This document shows, one piece after another, positions 1-7,666 of a DNA stretch of 21,129 nt (position 1 is its first letter; each line of letters opens with the position of its first letter). The notes beneath the pieces are model-generated. The model did not search any database. It had not been told where the DNA came from and saw only the letters and a list, made by a program, of their open reading frames with translations. The position numbers were made by a program, and so were the translations under genes. The stretch spans positions 76,684-97,812 of the forward strand of contig PMCA01000034.1 in the NCBI GenBank assembly GCA_003153935.1, given 5' to 3'. This stretch comes from Elusimicrobiota bacterium (GTDB lineage: Bacteria > CAYTYR01 > UBA6262).

Positions 1-806
1 TAACCAGGAAAACCAAAGCTATCATTCCCGTGCATATGGGAGGGGTGCCGGCCAAAATGGATGAAATCATGAGCATTGCGGCCAAGCACCATGTGCCGGT
101 ACTGGAGGACAGTGCTCAGGCTTTGGGCGCAACTTATAAAGGAAAACCACTGGGCACCTTGGGCCAGATGGGCATCTATAGCCTGGATATCGGTAAAATA
201 ATCACTACCGGTGAAGGTGGGGTAGTGGTCACCAATAACCGCGATTATTATTTAAAGGCCAGGGAGTATTCCGATCATGGCCATGAGCAAAATCCTAAAG
301 TACCTCGGGGTGAAGACACCCGGACTACCTGGGGATTCAATTATAAAACTACCGAGTTTCTTGGCGCTGTTGGTTTAGCGCAGCTAAAAAAGCTGGATAT
401 GATACTGCAAAAACAGAAAGACAACAAAAAACGTTTGAAAGACGGGCTAATGGCTATTCCCGGAATAGAATTCAGGGAAATACCCGATATGGCGGGGGAT
501 GCAAGCGATACCTTGATCTTTTTTGCCTCTTCACGGGAAAAAGCATCGGCCTGGGCTAAAAAACTGGCAACCAGAGGTGTCGGGACTAAGAACCTGCCCG
601 ACGCGGTGAATTGGCATTATGCCGGCACCTGGACCCATATTTTCTCGGACTATCCCGAATATAAAGGGAAAGACCTGGAACAGGTATGGCCTAAATCAAC
701 CGGATATTTAAGAAGAGCCATAGCCTTGCCGGTTATGGTCCAGATGATCGACGAGCGGATCGATACCATAATAAAAGCGGTAATAGAAACTGCGAAGGAG
801 ATTTAG
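1..806 (+). CDS. DegT/DnrJ/EryC1/StrS sugar aminotransferase, 5' partial
   Basis: PLP-dependent aminotransferase that would transaminate a keto group on a nucleotide-linked sugar in the cytoplasm. The reading frame is open to the window edge (first full codon at 3). The residues before the GTG at 30 (TRKTKAIIPVHMGG) match the conserved middle of this family, so that GTG is internal and not a start. Visible signatures are the EDSAQALG stretch, whose Asp binds the pyridine nitrogen, and the PLP-lysine segment DIGKIITTGEGG, with the lysine codon at 195-197. About 267 residues are present, so roughly the N-terminal third is missing (family length about 370-400). The gene ends in TAG immediately before the next gene. 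It is one of three DegT-family genes in the window, and it belongs to the EDxAQ subgroup, unlike the two at 12900 and 14260. The family is certain; the sugar substrate is unknown. Confidence 0.93.
   Translation, partial: TRKTKAIIPVHMGGVPAKMDEIMSIAAKHHVPVLEDSAQALGATYKGKPLGTLGQMGIYSLDIGKIITTGEGGVVVTNNRDYYLKAREYSDHGHEQNPKVPRGEDTRTTWGFNYKTTEFLGAVGLAQLKKLDMILQKQKDNKKRLKDGLMAIPGIEFREIPDMAGDASDTLIFFASSREKASAWAKKLATRGVGTKNLPDAVNWHYAGTWTHIFSDYPEYKGKDLEQVWPKSTGYLRRAIALPVMVQMIDERIDTIIKAVIETAKEI
795..800 (+). promoter_or_regulatory. Shine-Dalgarno site for the TTG start at 808
   Basis: AAGGAG lies 7 bases upstream of TTG 808, inside the end of the preceding aminotransferase gene. It supports the TTG as the true start, because the product then begins MKKIRFLGIIPARGG, exactly where this enzyme family starts. 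Confidence 0.8.
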
Positions 807-807
807 C

Positions 808-1455
808 TTGAAAAAGATACGCTTCCTGGGTATTATTCCTGCCCGCGGCGGCAGTAAAGGTATCCCGCGCAAGAATATAAAAATGCTGGCGGGTAAGCCA
901 CTTATTGCCTGGTCCATAGCAGCGGCCCAGGAGTCAAAATTACTGGATAGATTTGTGGTTTCTACCGAAGATGCCGAAATTACCGCGGTAGCCAGGAAAT
1001 ACGGGGCGGAAGTGCTCGACCGCCCAAAGGGACTGGCCAGCGACACGGCCAGCACTTTGTCGGTCCTGCAGCATATTTTAGGAATAATTGACGCTGAAAA
1101 TATAGTTTTATTACAACCTACTTCGCCGGTACGTGAAAAAGGTCTTATTGATAAGTGTATTAGGCAATTTAAAAAAACTAAGGTTGATAATCTGGCTACA
1201 GGTTATATTTGCAAACTAATGGCCTACGGCAGTTATACAAAGCGCCGCCAGGAACTTAAAGGCTTCTTTTATGATGACGGTAATGTCTACGTCGCCAAAT
1301 CTTCATTGGTAAAAAAGGGGACATTATTCGGCAAAAAAGTCGGGCGGGTTTACATCAGCCGGGAACAGAACTTTGAAATAGATGATGAGTTTGATTTTTG
1401 GTTGAATGAGCAAATATTAACCCGGTACAAAAAAAAGATGGCTAAAAAGAAATAA
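808..1455 (+). CDS. neuA: CMP-N-acetylneuraminate-type cytidylyltransferase
   Basis: Cytoplasmic enzyme that activates a nonulosonic acid (sialic, legionaminic or pseudaminic type) with CTP to give a CMP-sugar. The 215-residue length fits the short form of the family. Seen in the product: the nucleotide-binding signature RGGSKGIPRKN (13-23), STED (52-55), SDTAST (78-83), LLQPTSPVR (101-109), DDGNVYV (156-162) and the C-terminal IDDEFDF (191-197). The start is TTG with a good Shine-Dalgarno site. The gene follows the aminotransferase with one base between stop and start. No NeuB-type synthase or NeuC-type epimerase is in the window; they may lie upstream. A second, KdsB-like cytidylyltransferase at 5852 suggests the cluster makes two different CMP-sugars. 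The symbol is a family name: legF or pseF homologues look alike and the exact sugar cannot be read from the sequence. Confidence 0.88.
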   Translation: MKKIRFLGIIPARGGSKGIPRKNIKMLAGKPLIAWSIAAAQESKLLDRFVVSTEDAEITAVARKYGAEVLDRPKGLASDTASTLSVLQHILGIIDAENIVLLQPTSPVREKGLIDKCIRQFKKTKVDNLATGYICKLMAYGSYTKRRQELKGFFYDDGNVYVAKSSLVKKGTLFGKKVGRVYISREQNFEIDDEFDFWLNEQILTRYKKKMAKKK

Positions 1456-1469
1456 GCGGTATTTATTAA

Positions 1470-2648
1470 ATGGCCAAAATCGGCAGAATAATTTATTTGA
1501 TAGATTATCCTTTTAGCCAGCGGGATTATGACCGGTATGGCGTGGGATTGTTAAAGAATAATGAATTTAAAGTTGAAGTTTGGGATCTCACTCCTTTTCT
1601 GCGCCCCAAAATATTTGCTAATAAGATAGCCATAGACCAGGTCAAGCATGAAGAGGATAAGCTGTTTTTGGACCAGGATAGCGCCCTGGCGGCCATTCGG
1701 CAATTAGGCAGTGATTGTTTTATAGTATGTTTAATCCCATATTGTCTGGATTCATACGCGGTTTACCAGGCGATTTCCCGTAAGCATCTGCCCTACGCCG
1801 TGTTTATTGGCAATACCACGCCGTCCATCAGCAACAGCGTAAGAAAAGAAAGTGCGATAGGCAAAGCGCTCAGAAAAATAAGAAGAATCAAGTTAAACTA
1901 TATGGGAGAACGCTTATTCCCTTACCTCCCTTATAAATTGCTAGGGATAGACCCCGTTACATATATTTTAGCCGGCGGGGAAAAATCGAATAGCTCGAGT
2001 TATCCGGTTGCCGCCAAAAGTGAAATAATGTGGCTGCACGCCCTGGATTACGATATTTATCTTAAAAGCAAGGATATGCCGGCCAGGGGAGGCAGCAGGA
2101 CAGCTGTTTTTTTAGATGAATACATGCCGTTCCACCCGGACTATATATATGCAGGTATCGCGCCTCATGCCACGGCCGAGGATTACTATAAAGCCCTTTG
2201 CCAGTTCTTTGACCGCGTGGAAGAAAATCTTAAGGTTAAAATAATTATCGCCGCCCATCCGCATTCCGAATATGAAAAGCACCCGGATTATTTTAATGGC
2301 CGCACCATTATTAAAAGGCAAACAGCCGAACTGGTCAGGGAAGCGGAACTGGTCATCGCTCATTCCAGCACGTCCATTAATTTCGCGGTGTTATTCAATA
2401 AACCGCTGATAATTGTTACCACCGATAAATTGGAGCAGAGTTCTTTAAAACCCTTTATCGATACCATAGCGCTGTCCTTAGGAAAGAAAGTTATCAATAT
2501 CAATAAGCCGGGGGAGATCGACTTTAACGCTGAGCTTAAAATTAACCAGGAATATTATTTGAGGCACAAGCAATATTACATCAAGAAAGCCGGGACTGAA
2601 GAGTTGCCTTTTTGGCAGATCGTGGCGAACCGCCTAAAACGGCTCTGA
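1470..2648 (+). CDS. Putative GT-B-like surface polysaccharide transferase (unassigned)
   Basis: A 392-residue protein with no strong family signature that I recognise. There is no signal peptide and no clear membrane span, so it is probably cytoplasmic. The C-terminal half looks like the donor-binding half of a GT-B glycosyltransferase: alternating beta strands and helices, LDEYMPFHPD at 215-224, AHPHSEY around HP 263-264, then VIAHSSTSINFAVLFNKPL with the Ser cluster at 298-302. An acidic pair, an HP motif and a downstream Ser/Thr cluster recall the motif set described for bacterial sialyltransferase families (GT38, GT52, GT80). That likeness is from memory and unsearched. The gene lies between the CMP-sugar synthetase and the flippase, a natural place for a transferase of the activated sugar. 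The start at ATG 1470 has no strong Shine-Dalgarno site. It could instead be a non-catalytic or epimerase-like protein. Confidence 0.6.
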   Translation: MAKIGRIIYLIDYPFSQRDYDRYGVGLLKNNEFKVEVWDLTPFLRPKIFANKIAIDQVKHEEDKLFLDQDSALAAIRQLGSDCFIVCLIPYCLDSYAVYQAISRKHLPYAVFIGNTTPSISNSVRKESAIGKALRKIRRIKLNYMGERLFPYLPYKLLGIDPVTYILAGGEKSNSSSYPVAAKSEIMWLHALDYDIYLKSKDMPARGGSRTAVFLDEYMPFHPDYIYAGIAPHATAEDYYKALCQFFDRVEENLKVKIIIAAHPHSEYEKHPDYFNGRTIIKRQTAELVREAELVIAHSSTSINFAVLFNKPLIIVTTDKLEQSSLKPFIDTIALSLGKKVININKPGEIDFNAELKINQEYYLRHKQYYIKKAGTEELPFWQIVANRLKRL

Positions 2649-2672
2649 TCTGCCGGATGCAGAAAAGTAAAA

Positions 2673-4208
2673 ATGAAAATTGCGCATAGCTTGAAAAAAA
2701 GATTTATCTATAAGTTGCTGGCCAATATAGTCGGATTATTCATTGGCCTGGTCACGCAGGCGATAATCCCACGCGGTCTGGGACCCAAAGCCTTTGGCGA
2801 CTTCAGTTTCCTTAATAATTTCTTCAGCCAGGTCGTCAGTTTTTTTGACGCGGGCACTTCCATAGGATTTTACACTAAGATCTCGCAGCGGATAAGAGAG
2901 TTCAAGCTCATCTCTTTTTATTCCTATTTCATACTGGTGGTTACTGTCCTGGTCGCGATTTTCGTGGCGGTTAGCCAGGCTACGGGAATATCCGCTAAAT
3001 TATGGCCGAACCAGCTGTCCCTTTATATTTATATGGCTTTTTTCCTGGCTATCATAGCCTGGGCTGCGCAAATACTCAACCAAATAGTCGATGCTTTTGG
3101 CTTAACCGTCCCGGCCGAGATGGGCAGGGTTTATCAAAAATTAGCCGGGTTATTCTTAATAATTATCCTGTTCATGTACAACAGCTTAAATTTTTTGAAC
3201 TATTTCCTTTATCAATATATTATCCTGTTCATTCTCATGATAATTTTTTTGCGTATCATTGATGCTCACGATTATCCTATACGGGAAGGCTGGCCGCTTA
3301 GTTTTAACGAAGCCAGGGGGTATATCAGGGAATTTTATAAATATTCGCAGCCCCTGTACATTTACGGTTTTGTAGGCATGCTGGTGGGTATTTTTGACCG
3401 CTGGTTACTGCAAATTTCCGGCGGCAGCGTGCAGCAGGGTTTTTACAGCCTATCTTTTGGCATCGGCGCGGTCTGCACTTTATTTACCAGCGCCATGACG
3501 CCGCTGTTCACCAGGGAATTTTCCATCGCGTATTATAACAAGGATTTAAGCCAGATGAAGAGCCTTTTCCGGAAACATATCCCGCTGCTTTACTCGATAA
3601 CCGCGCTGATAGCCTGTTTTGTAGCGGTAAATGCGGATAAGATCACGCTGATCATGGGTGGGGGCAGATTTAAGGAAGCAGCCGTGCCGGTGGCTATTAT
3701 GGCGTTTTACCCTATTCACCAAACCTATGGCAATCTTAGCGGCTCGGTATTTTACGCCGCTGAAAAGACGAAGTTGTACAGCAAATTGGGCATAATATTC
3801 ATGTTAATAGGCTTGCCGGTCACCTTTTTCCTGATCGCACCGGAAAAATATTACGGCTTGCATGCGGGAGCCTTTGGTTTGGCCATCAAAATGGTCTTGA
3901 TACAATTCCTGGGAGTTAATGTCCAGCTTTATTTCAATACTAAATACCTGGAGCTTCATTTTATTAAATATTTTGGCCATCAGCTCTTTACTGTCGCCTG
4001 TTTTCTGGTATTAGCCATTATCGCATCTTGGGGAATTAATGAAATAGCGCTATTGCACAATAAGATAATCCTTGGTGTTCTGGTTTCGGGAAGTCTGTAT
4101 GCGGTATTGGTTACAGTTATTATCTATTATTTCCCGGTAGTATTAGGCCTGGCGAAACAAGATGTGATGGATACCAAGAAATATATAATGTCTATGCTCA
4201 AGCAATAA
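2673..4208 (+). CDS. wzx: Wzx-type polysaccharide flippase (MOP superfamily)
   Basis: Integral inner-membrane protein expected to flip undecaprenyl-diphosphate-linked repeat units to the periplasmic face. The 511 residues form about 12-14 hydrophobic helices joined by short charged loops. The N-terminus is typical: a basic stretch (KKRFIYKLL) followed by a helix and the IIPRGLGPKAFGDFSF segment, resembling the RxLGPexyG motif of Wzx and RfbX proteins. The charged residues expected in transmembrane helices of this family are present (for example FDAGTSIGF near 65-75). The Shine-Dalgarno site is weak. A 24-base gap separates it from the preceding putative transferase. Together with the Wzy-like gene at 16303 it points to Wzx/Wzy-dependent assembly. 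wzx is a functional name and says nothing about which glycan is carried. Confidence 0.88.
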   Translation: MKIAHSLKKRFIYKLLANIVGLFIGLVTQAIIPRGLGPKAFGDFSFLNNFFSQVVSFFDAGTSIGFYTKISQRIREFKLISFYSYFILVVTVLVAIFVAVSQATGISAKLWPNQLSLYIYMAFFLAIIAWAAQILNQIVDAFGLTVPAEMGRVYQKLAGLFLIIILFMYNSLNFLNYFLYQYIILFILMIIFLRIIDAHDYPIREGWPLSFNEARGYIREFYKYSQPLYIYGFVGMLVGIFDRWLLQISGGSVQQGFYSLSFGIGAVCTLFTSAMTPLFTREFSIAYYNKDLSQMKSLFRKHIPLLYSITALIACFVAVNADKITLIMGGGRFKEAAVPVAIMAFYPIHQTYGNLSGSVFYAAEKTKLYSKLGIIFMLIGLPVTFFLIAPEKYYGLHAGAFGLAIKMVLIQFLGVNVQLYFNTKYLELHFIKYFGHQLFTVACFLVLAIIASWGINEIALLHNKIILGVLVSGSLYAVLVTVIIYYFPVVLGLAKQDVMDTKKYIMSMLKQ

Positions 4209-4269
4209 AAAATAGTGAAATAGGTAGCGCCAGGCAGTGATAGAGTAAAAAATTAAGGCGGGCCGATTG

Positions 4270-5052
4270 ATGAAACGGAAGCTTTATACCAAAAGCCACG
4301 ATCTGAATATCTTAAAGGAAATAGATCACCAGGGTGGTCAGTTTACGGCGGAAGAACACGCCTACGCTGTCGAAAAGGAATTCGGGGACACTCATTTTAA
4401 AACCAAGGACGATCTCCTGCGCTGGTATTTACAGGGTAATTGGAACAAGCTGCCGTCTCTTTCTTTCCTGATAGAGCATATAATCAAAAACCGGTACCAA
4501 AATGTCCTGTCTTTAGGCTCCGGGCAATGTGTCCTAGAATACTTATTGAAGTTATCCTTGACCGAAGATGTGGCGGTGGTGGCCAGCGATTTTGACGCCT
4601 ATTTTATTAAGAAGGCGAAGCAGTTTTTCCCGGAAATAACGGCCGTGACTTTTGATTTATTCCGGGAGGATATGAACGACCTGGAAAACAAGGTTAAACG
4701 AAAATTCGATCTGGCCGTGTTTTTCTTCTCCGCTTACGTTATGGACGACCGGCAGCTTGTCAATATTTTCAGCGGGCTGAAGAAGTCGGGGGTAAAAGAA
4801 ATAGTCGATTTTCACGCTGGGTATCTGGATATGGCCGGTGTTTTTCGCTATTGGCTGGAGCCCTTGACTAAAAATAATTTATTGCGAAGGGTTTTTAAAA
4901 AATCTCTTCTCAACCAGGGAGATTATATCGGTAAGTTTTATGGGTTTGCCAGAAGCCGCGGTGTCCTGCGGTCATTATACAAAGAAAGCGGGCTGGAGAT
5001 AGTGAAGGAGACGTCGGTCGGAGACTACAAGTATGTGGCTATCCTCAAATAG
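4270..5052 (+). CDS. Class I SAM-dependent methyltransferase-like protein
   Basis: A 260-residue soluble protein with a Rossmann-type SAM-binding fold. Motif I reads VLSLGSGQC (LGSGQC at 82-87), followed by an acidic residue after strand 2 (ASDFD, Asp107). A third strand region, FDLAVFFFSAYVMDD, sits where the post-motif usually lies. The N-terminal 60 residues are charged and of unknown role. I prefer the ATG at 4270 to the TTG three bases upstream: both share the AAGGCGG ribosome site, and TTG-ATG would simply add one Met. The gene follows a gap of 61 bases after the flippase, the largest gap in the window, and no promoter or terminator is evident there. It opens the enzyme block with the aldolase and the KdsB-like gene. 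The likely job is O- or N-methylation of a sugar or its precursor; the substrate is unknown. Confidence 0.72.
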   Translation: MKRKLYTKSHDLNILKEIDHQGGQFTAEEHAYAVEKEFGDTHFKTKDDLLRWYLQGNWNKLPSLSFLIEHIIKNRYQNVLSLGSGQCVLEYLLKLSLTEDVAVVASDFDAYFIKKAKQFFPEITAVTFDLFREDMNDLENKVKRKFDLAVFFFSAYVMDDRQLVNIFSGLKKSGVKEIVDFHAGYLDMAGVFRYWLEPLTKNNLLRRVFKKSLLNQGDYIGKFYGFARSRGVLRSLYKESGLEIVKETSVGDYKYVAILK

Positions 5053-5068
5053 TGACTATAAAGGAGCG

Positions 5069-5075
5069 AAAGGGG
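5069..5075 (+). promoter_or_regulatory. Shine-Dalgarno site deciding the aldolase start
   Basis: AAAGGGG lies 6 bases before ATG 5082. An in-frame GTG at 5052 would overlap the previous stop codon but has no site of its own. The ATG gives a product whose catalytic residues fall at nearly the same numbers as in E. coli HpaI, so 5082 is the better start. Confidence 0.75.
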
Positions 5076-5081
5076 TTTAAA

Positions 5082-5849
5082 ATGAACGGTACCCTTAAGG
5101 TAAAATTGCAACGGAGAGAAATTACTATCGGTTCGTGGATCACTTTGGGCCATCCCGCCATTGCCGAGATAATGGCCCAGGCCGGATTTGACTGGCTGGT
5201 AGTCGATATGGAGCATTCGGCGATAACCTTGCATGAAGCCCAGCAATTAATACAGGTCATTGAGTTATCCGGTGTCACCCCCTTGGTCAGGGTGGGAGAA
5301 AACGACCCTTGCCTTATCAAACGGGTAATGGACGCAGGCGCTTATGGCGTGATCGTGCCCATGGTCAATACCAAGGCGGAAGCCGAGCGCGCGGTAAAAG
5401 CGGTTAAATATCCGCCCACAGGCACCAGGGGCGTGGGGTTGGCCCGGGCCCAGGGATATGGGATGGATTTTGATAATTATCGGCACAAGGTGAACAAAGA
5501 CAGCCTGGTAATCGTGCAAATTGAGCACATACAAGCGGTGGAGAACCTGGAAGATATTTTAAGTACGGTGGGAATAGACGCTTTCTTTGTCGGGCCCTAT
5601 GATCTGTCAGGCTCTTTGGGTGTCCCCGGTCAGTTAAAGCATCCGAAAGTGCTTAAGGCGCTGGCGGAGGTGGGAAGAATAAGCAAACATTATAAGGCGG
5701 TACCGGGCTATCATGTCGTAAAGCCCGAAGCAGCAGAAATGGCGCGGAAAATAAAAGAAGGATACAGGTTCTTAGCTTACTGCTTTGATGCGCTATTCCT
5801 GGCGACGAAATGCACTGAAGATTTGGCTGCTATAAGACGGAAGGGGTAA
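5082..5849 (+). CDS. HpcH/HpaI-family class II pyruvate aldolase
   Basis: Metal-dependent aldolase of the HpaI/GarL type, which reversibly joins pyruvate to an aldehyde to give a 4-hydroxy-2-keto acid. At 255 residues it is standard length. The catalytic set is complete: Asp42 and His45 in VVDMEHS, Arg70 in PLVRVG, metal ligands Glu148 in VQIEH and Asp174 in GPYDLSGSLG. E. coli HpaI numbers, from memory, are 42, 45, 70, 149 and 175. The family is usually catabolic (aromatic or glucarate breakdown). Here it sits directly before a KdsB-like cytidylyltransferase (stop and ATG two bases apart) in a polysaccharide cluster. That suggests a biosynthetic aldol addition of pyruvate to an aldose, giving a 3-deoxy-2-ulosonic acid. 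The family call is firm; the biosynthetic role is inference. Confidence 0.92.
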   Translation: MNGTLKVKLQRREITIGSWITLGHPAIAEIMAQAGFDWLVVDMEHSAITLHEAQQLIQVIELSGVTPLVRVGENDPCLIKRVMDAGAYGVIVPMVNTKAEAERAVKAVKYPPTGTRGVGLARAQGYGMDFDNYRHKVNKDSLVIVQIEHIQAVENLEDILSTVGIDAFFVGPYDLSGSLGVPGQLKHPKVLKALAEVGRISKHYKAVPGYHVVKPEAAEMARKIKEGYRFLAYCFDALFLATKCTEDLAAIRRKG

Positions 5850-5851
5850 AA

Positions 5852-6655
5852 ATGGACAAGGATAACAAGTTGAACATAGTAGGCGTCATACCGGCGCGCA
5901 TGGCCTCAACCCGCTTCCCTGGGAAGCCCCTGGCCAAAATTTGCGGGATACCGATGGTCGGTCATGTATATTTCAGGAGCAAAATATCTAAAATATTGGA
6001 TGACGTCTATATCGCGACCTGCGATGAGGAGATCGCCAAGTATGCCGAATCCATAGGCGGGAAAGCGGTCATGACCGCCTCGACCCATGAACGGGCTTCC
6101 GACCGGACCCAGGAAGCTATGCTGAAAATAGAGCGGCAAACGGGCAGGAGAGTGGATATAGTCGTGATGATCCAGGGTGATGAGCCGATGTTCTACCCCG
6201 CGATGATAGATGAGGTAATGGCCCCAATGATAGCCGACCGGTCCATAGAAATAGTGAATTTAATGTCGGAAATTACCTCCCGGAGCGAGCAGGATGATCC
6301 AAACGTGGTTAAAGTTGTAGCCAGTCTGGATAACCAGGCCCTGTATTTCTCCCGTGAGCCCATACCGTCAAGAAAAAAAGCCGGCAATAATACTTATCAC
6401 ATGTATAAACAGGTAGCTATTATTCCTTTTAAAAGAGATTTCCTGATCAAGTACAGCGCGCTAAAGCCGACGCCTCACGAGATCATTGAGTCGGTCGACA
6501 TGTTGAGACTTTTGGAGCATGGCTATAAGATAAAGATGGCGGTGACGAATTTCTCCACTTCCGGCGTGGATACGCCCGCTGATTTGCAAAGAGTGGAAAA
6601 ACTAATGGCCAATGACACCTTATTGCCTGGATACCGGGAAAAGGAAAGCAGATGA
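5852..6655 (+). CDS. kdsB: KdsB-like 3-deoxy-ulosonate cytidylyltransferase, divergent
   Basis: CMP-transferring enzyme of the KdsB family, normally making CMP-Kdo for lipopolysaccharide or capsule. The 267 residues show IPARMASTRFPGKP (13-26), the metal- and CTP-binding IQGDEP (107-112), DPNVVKVV, ALYFSREPIPSRK (around 163-175) and the C-terminal metal site GVDTP (238-242). Two regions differ from textbook KdsB: the usual SGT(D/E)R is RASDR (81-85), and the usual RH(I/L)GIYxY strand is KQVAIIPF (186-193). This suggests a substrate other than plain Kdo. The Shine-Dalgarno site GGAAGGGG precedes ATG 5852, and the stop overlaps the next ATG (ATGA at 6652). The symbol records family membership. 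Being paired with an aldolase and located outside a core Kdo operon, it is probably a specialised paralogue and not the housekeeping enzyme. Confidence 0.88.
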   Translation: MDKDNKLNIVGVIPARMASTRFPGKPLAKICGIPMVGHVYFRSKISKILDDVYIATCDEEIAKYAESIGGKAVMTASTHERASDRTQEAMLKIERQTGRRVDIVVMIQGDEPMFYPAMIDEVMAPMIADRSIEIVNLMSEITSRSEQDDPNVVKVVASLDNQALYFSREPIPSRKKAGNNTYHMYKQVAIIPFKRDFLIKYSALKPTPHEIIESVDMLRLLEHGYKIKMAVTNFSTSGVDTPADLQRVEKLMANDTLLPGYREKESR

Positions 6656-7635
6656 AAGAAAGCGACATAAGGAATGTAAATGTTCTAAATGAATACCTGA
6701 AGCTGGTGGAAAAAGACGTAAAGAACTTTTTCGATCCTGGTTCGTTTGTTGCCGTAAAATGTCCGGCCTGTTCCGGCGGGAGTTTTACTCCGGAGTTTAA
6801 TAAAATAGGGTTCCAATACGTCAGCTGCCAGAAATGTCGAACGCTTTTTGTCAATCCCCGGCCGCCATTTGAAACGCTTAATAAGTTTTACTCCGATTCT
6901 CCTTCTACCGGCTTCTGGGTGGAAAAGTTTTTTAATCCGATGGCGGAAGCGCGGAGAGAAAAAATATTTCGGCCCAGGGCTGAATATGCCGCTAAAATCT
7001 TCGCCAACCGGGAAAATATAGTAGTAGGGGATATAGGAGCCGGGTTCGGCTTATTCCTTGAAGAATTAAGAAAAATAATGCCGGCTAACGAATATATCGC
7101 CATCGAGCCGTCCACGGACATGTCCCATATATGCTCCGCCAAAGGCTTGAAGGTTAAATGCATGTGCCTGGAAGAAGTTAGCGGGTTGGACGGGCGCTTT
7201 GACGTGCTTACCGCGTTTGAGCTGCTGGAACATTTGTATGACCCGGCGGTTTTCTTAAGTAAAGCGTTTTCGCTGCTAAAGCCAGGCGGCCATTTATTAA
7301 TGACCACCCTTAATGGCTTGGGTTTTGATATTTTACTCCTTTGGCAGCTGTCGAAAAGCGTTTCGCCGCCGCATCACCTTAATTTCTTAAATCCGGAATC
7401 CGCCCAACTGCTCCTGGAAAAGACCGGGTTTGAGGTGATCGAGACCGCTACCCCCGGTAGCCTGGACTGGGATATTGTGGAGAGCCGGATCCTGAACGAT
7501 AGCGCTCCGGTTGACCGTTTTTGGAAAATGGTGGCGGATAAAGGGACGCCTGCCGCCAAGCAGGAATTGCAGGAATGGATCGCCGGAAACAAATTCAGCT
7601 CGCATCTCAGGGTGCTGGCCAGGAAGCCTTCATAA
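6652..7635 (+). CDS. SAM methyltransferase with N-terminal zinc ribbon
   Basis: A 327-residue protein with two recognisable parts. An N-terminal four-cysteine zinc ribbon (Cys37, Cys40, Cys59, Cys62) ends in the typical TLFVNPRPP. It is followed by a class I methyltransferase domain with motif I DIGAGFG (127-133), acidic IEP after strand 2, FELLEHLYDP (189-198), LLKPGGHLLMTT and PPHHLNF (239-245). Proteins of this layout are common in O-antigen and capsule clusters, where they are thought to methylate sugars. It lacks the extra C-terminal domain of the TylC3-type sugar C-methyltransferases, so I favour O-methylation, but weakly. The start overlaps the stop of the KdsB-like gene (ATGA), implying coupled translation. 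A link to the product of the aldolase/KdsB pair is plausible from position alone. Confidence 0.85.
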   Translation: MKESDIRNVNVLNEYLKLVEKDVKNFFDPGSFVAVKCPACSGGSFTPEFNKIGFQYVSCQKCRTLFVNPRPPFETLNKFYSDSPSTGFWVEKFFNPMAEARREKIFRPRAEYAAKIFANRENIVVGDIGAGFGLFLEELRKIMPANEYIAIEPSTDMSHICSAKGLKVKCMCLEEVSGLDGRFDVLTAFELLEHLYDPAVFLSKAFSLLKPGGHLLMTTLNGLGFDILLLWQLSKSVSPPHHLNFLNPESAQLLLEKTGFEVIETATPGSLDWDIVESRILNDSAPVDRFWKMVADKGTPAAKQELQEWIAGNKFSSHLRVLARKPS

Positions 7636-7650
7636 CAAACATTAATTAAT

Positions 7651-7659
7651 GGGGAAGAG
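7651..7659 (+). promoter_or_regulatory. Shine-Dalgarno site deciding the Gfo/Idh start
   Basis: GGGGAAGAG lies 7 bases before ATG 7667. The earlier in-frame ATG at 7649 overlaps this site and has no purine-rich stretch of its own, so it is probably not used. Confidence 0.7.
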
Positions 7660-7666
7660 TGATAAA

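Noticed and set aside
708-1055. A 115-codon minus-strand frame across the aminotransferase/NeuA junction
   Set aside because: It covers the ends of two firm genes on the other strand and its product is low-complexity Ser/Leu-rich with no motif.
4209-4269. The largest gap between genes (61 bases) as a promoter or terminator site
   Set aside because: I see no inverted repeat with a T run, and no convincing -35/-10 pair. A few purine-rich words are all it holds, ending in the ribosome site of the methyltransferase.
5052-5081. GTG 5052 as the aldolase start, overlapping the previous stop
   Set aside because: It has no ribosome site of its own and adds ten residues not typical of the family; ATG 5082 has a good site and places the catalytic residues at standard positions.
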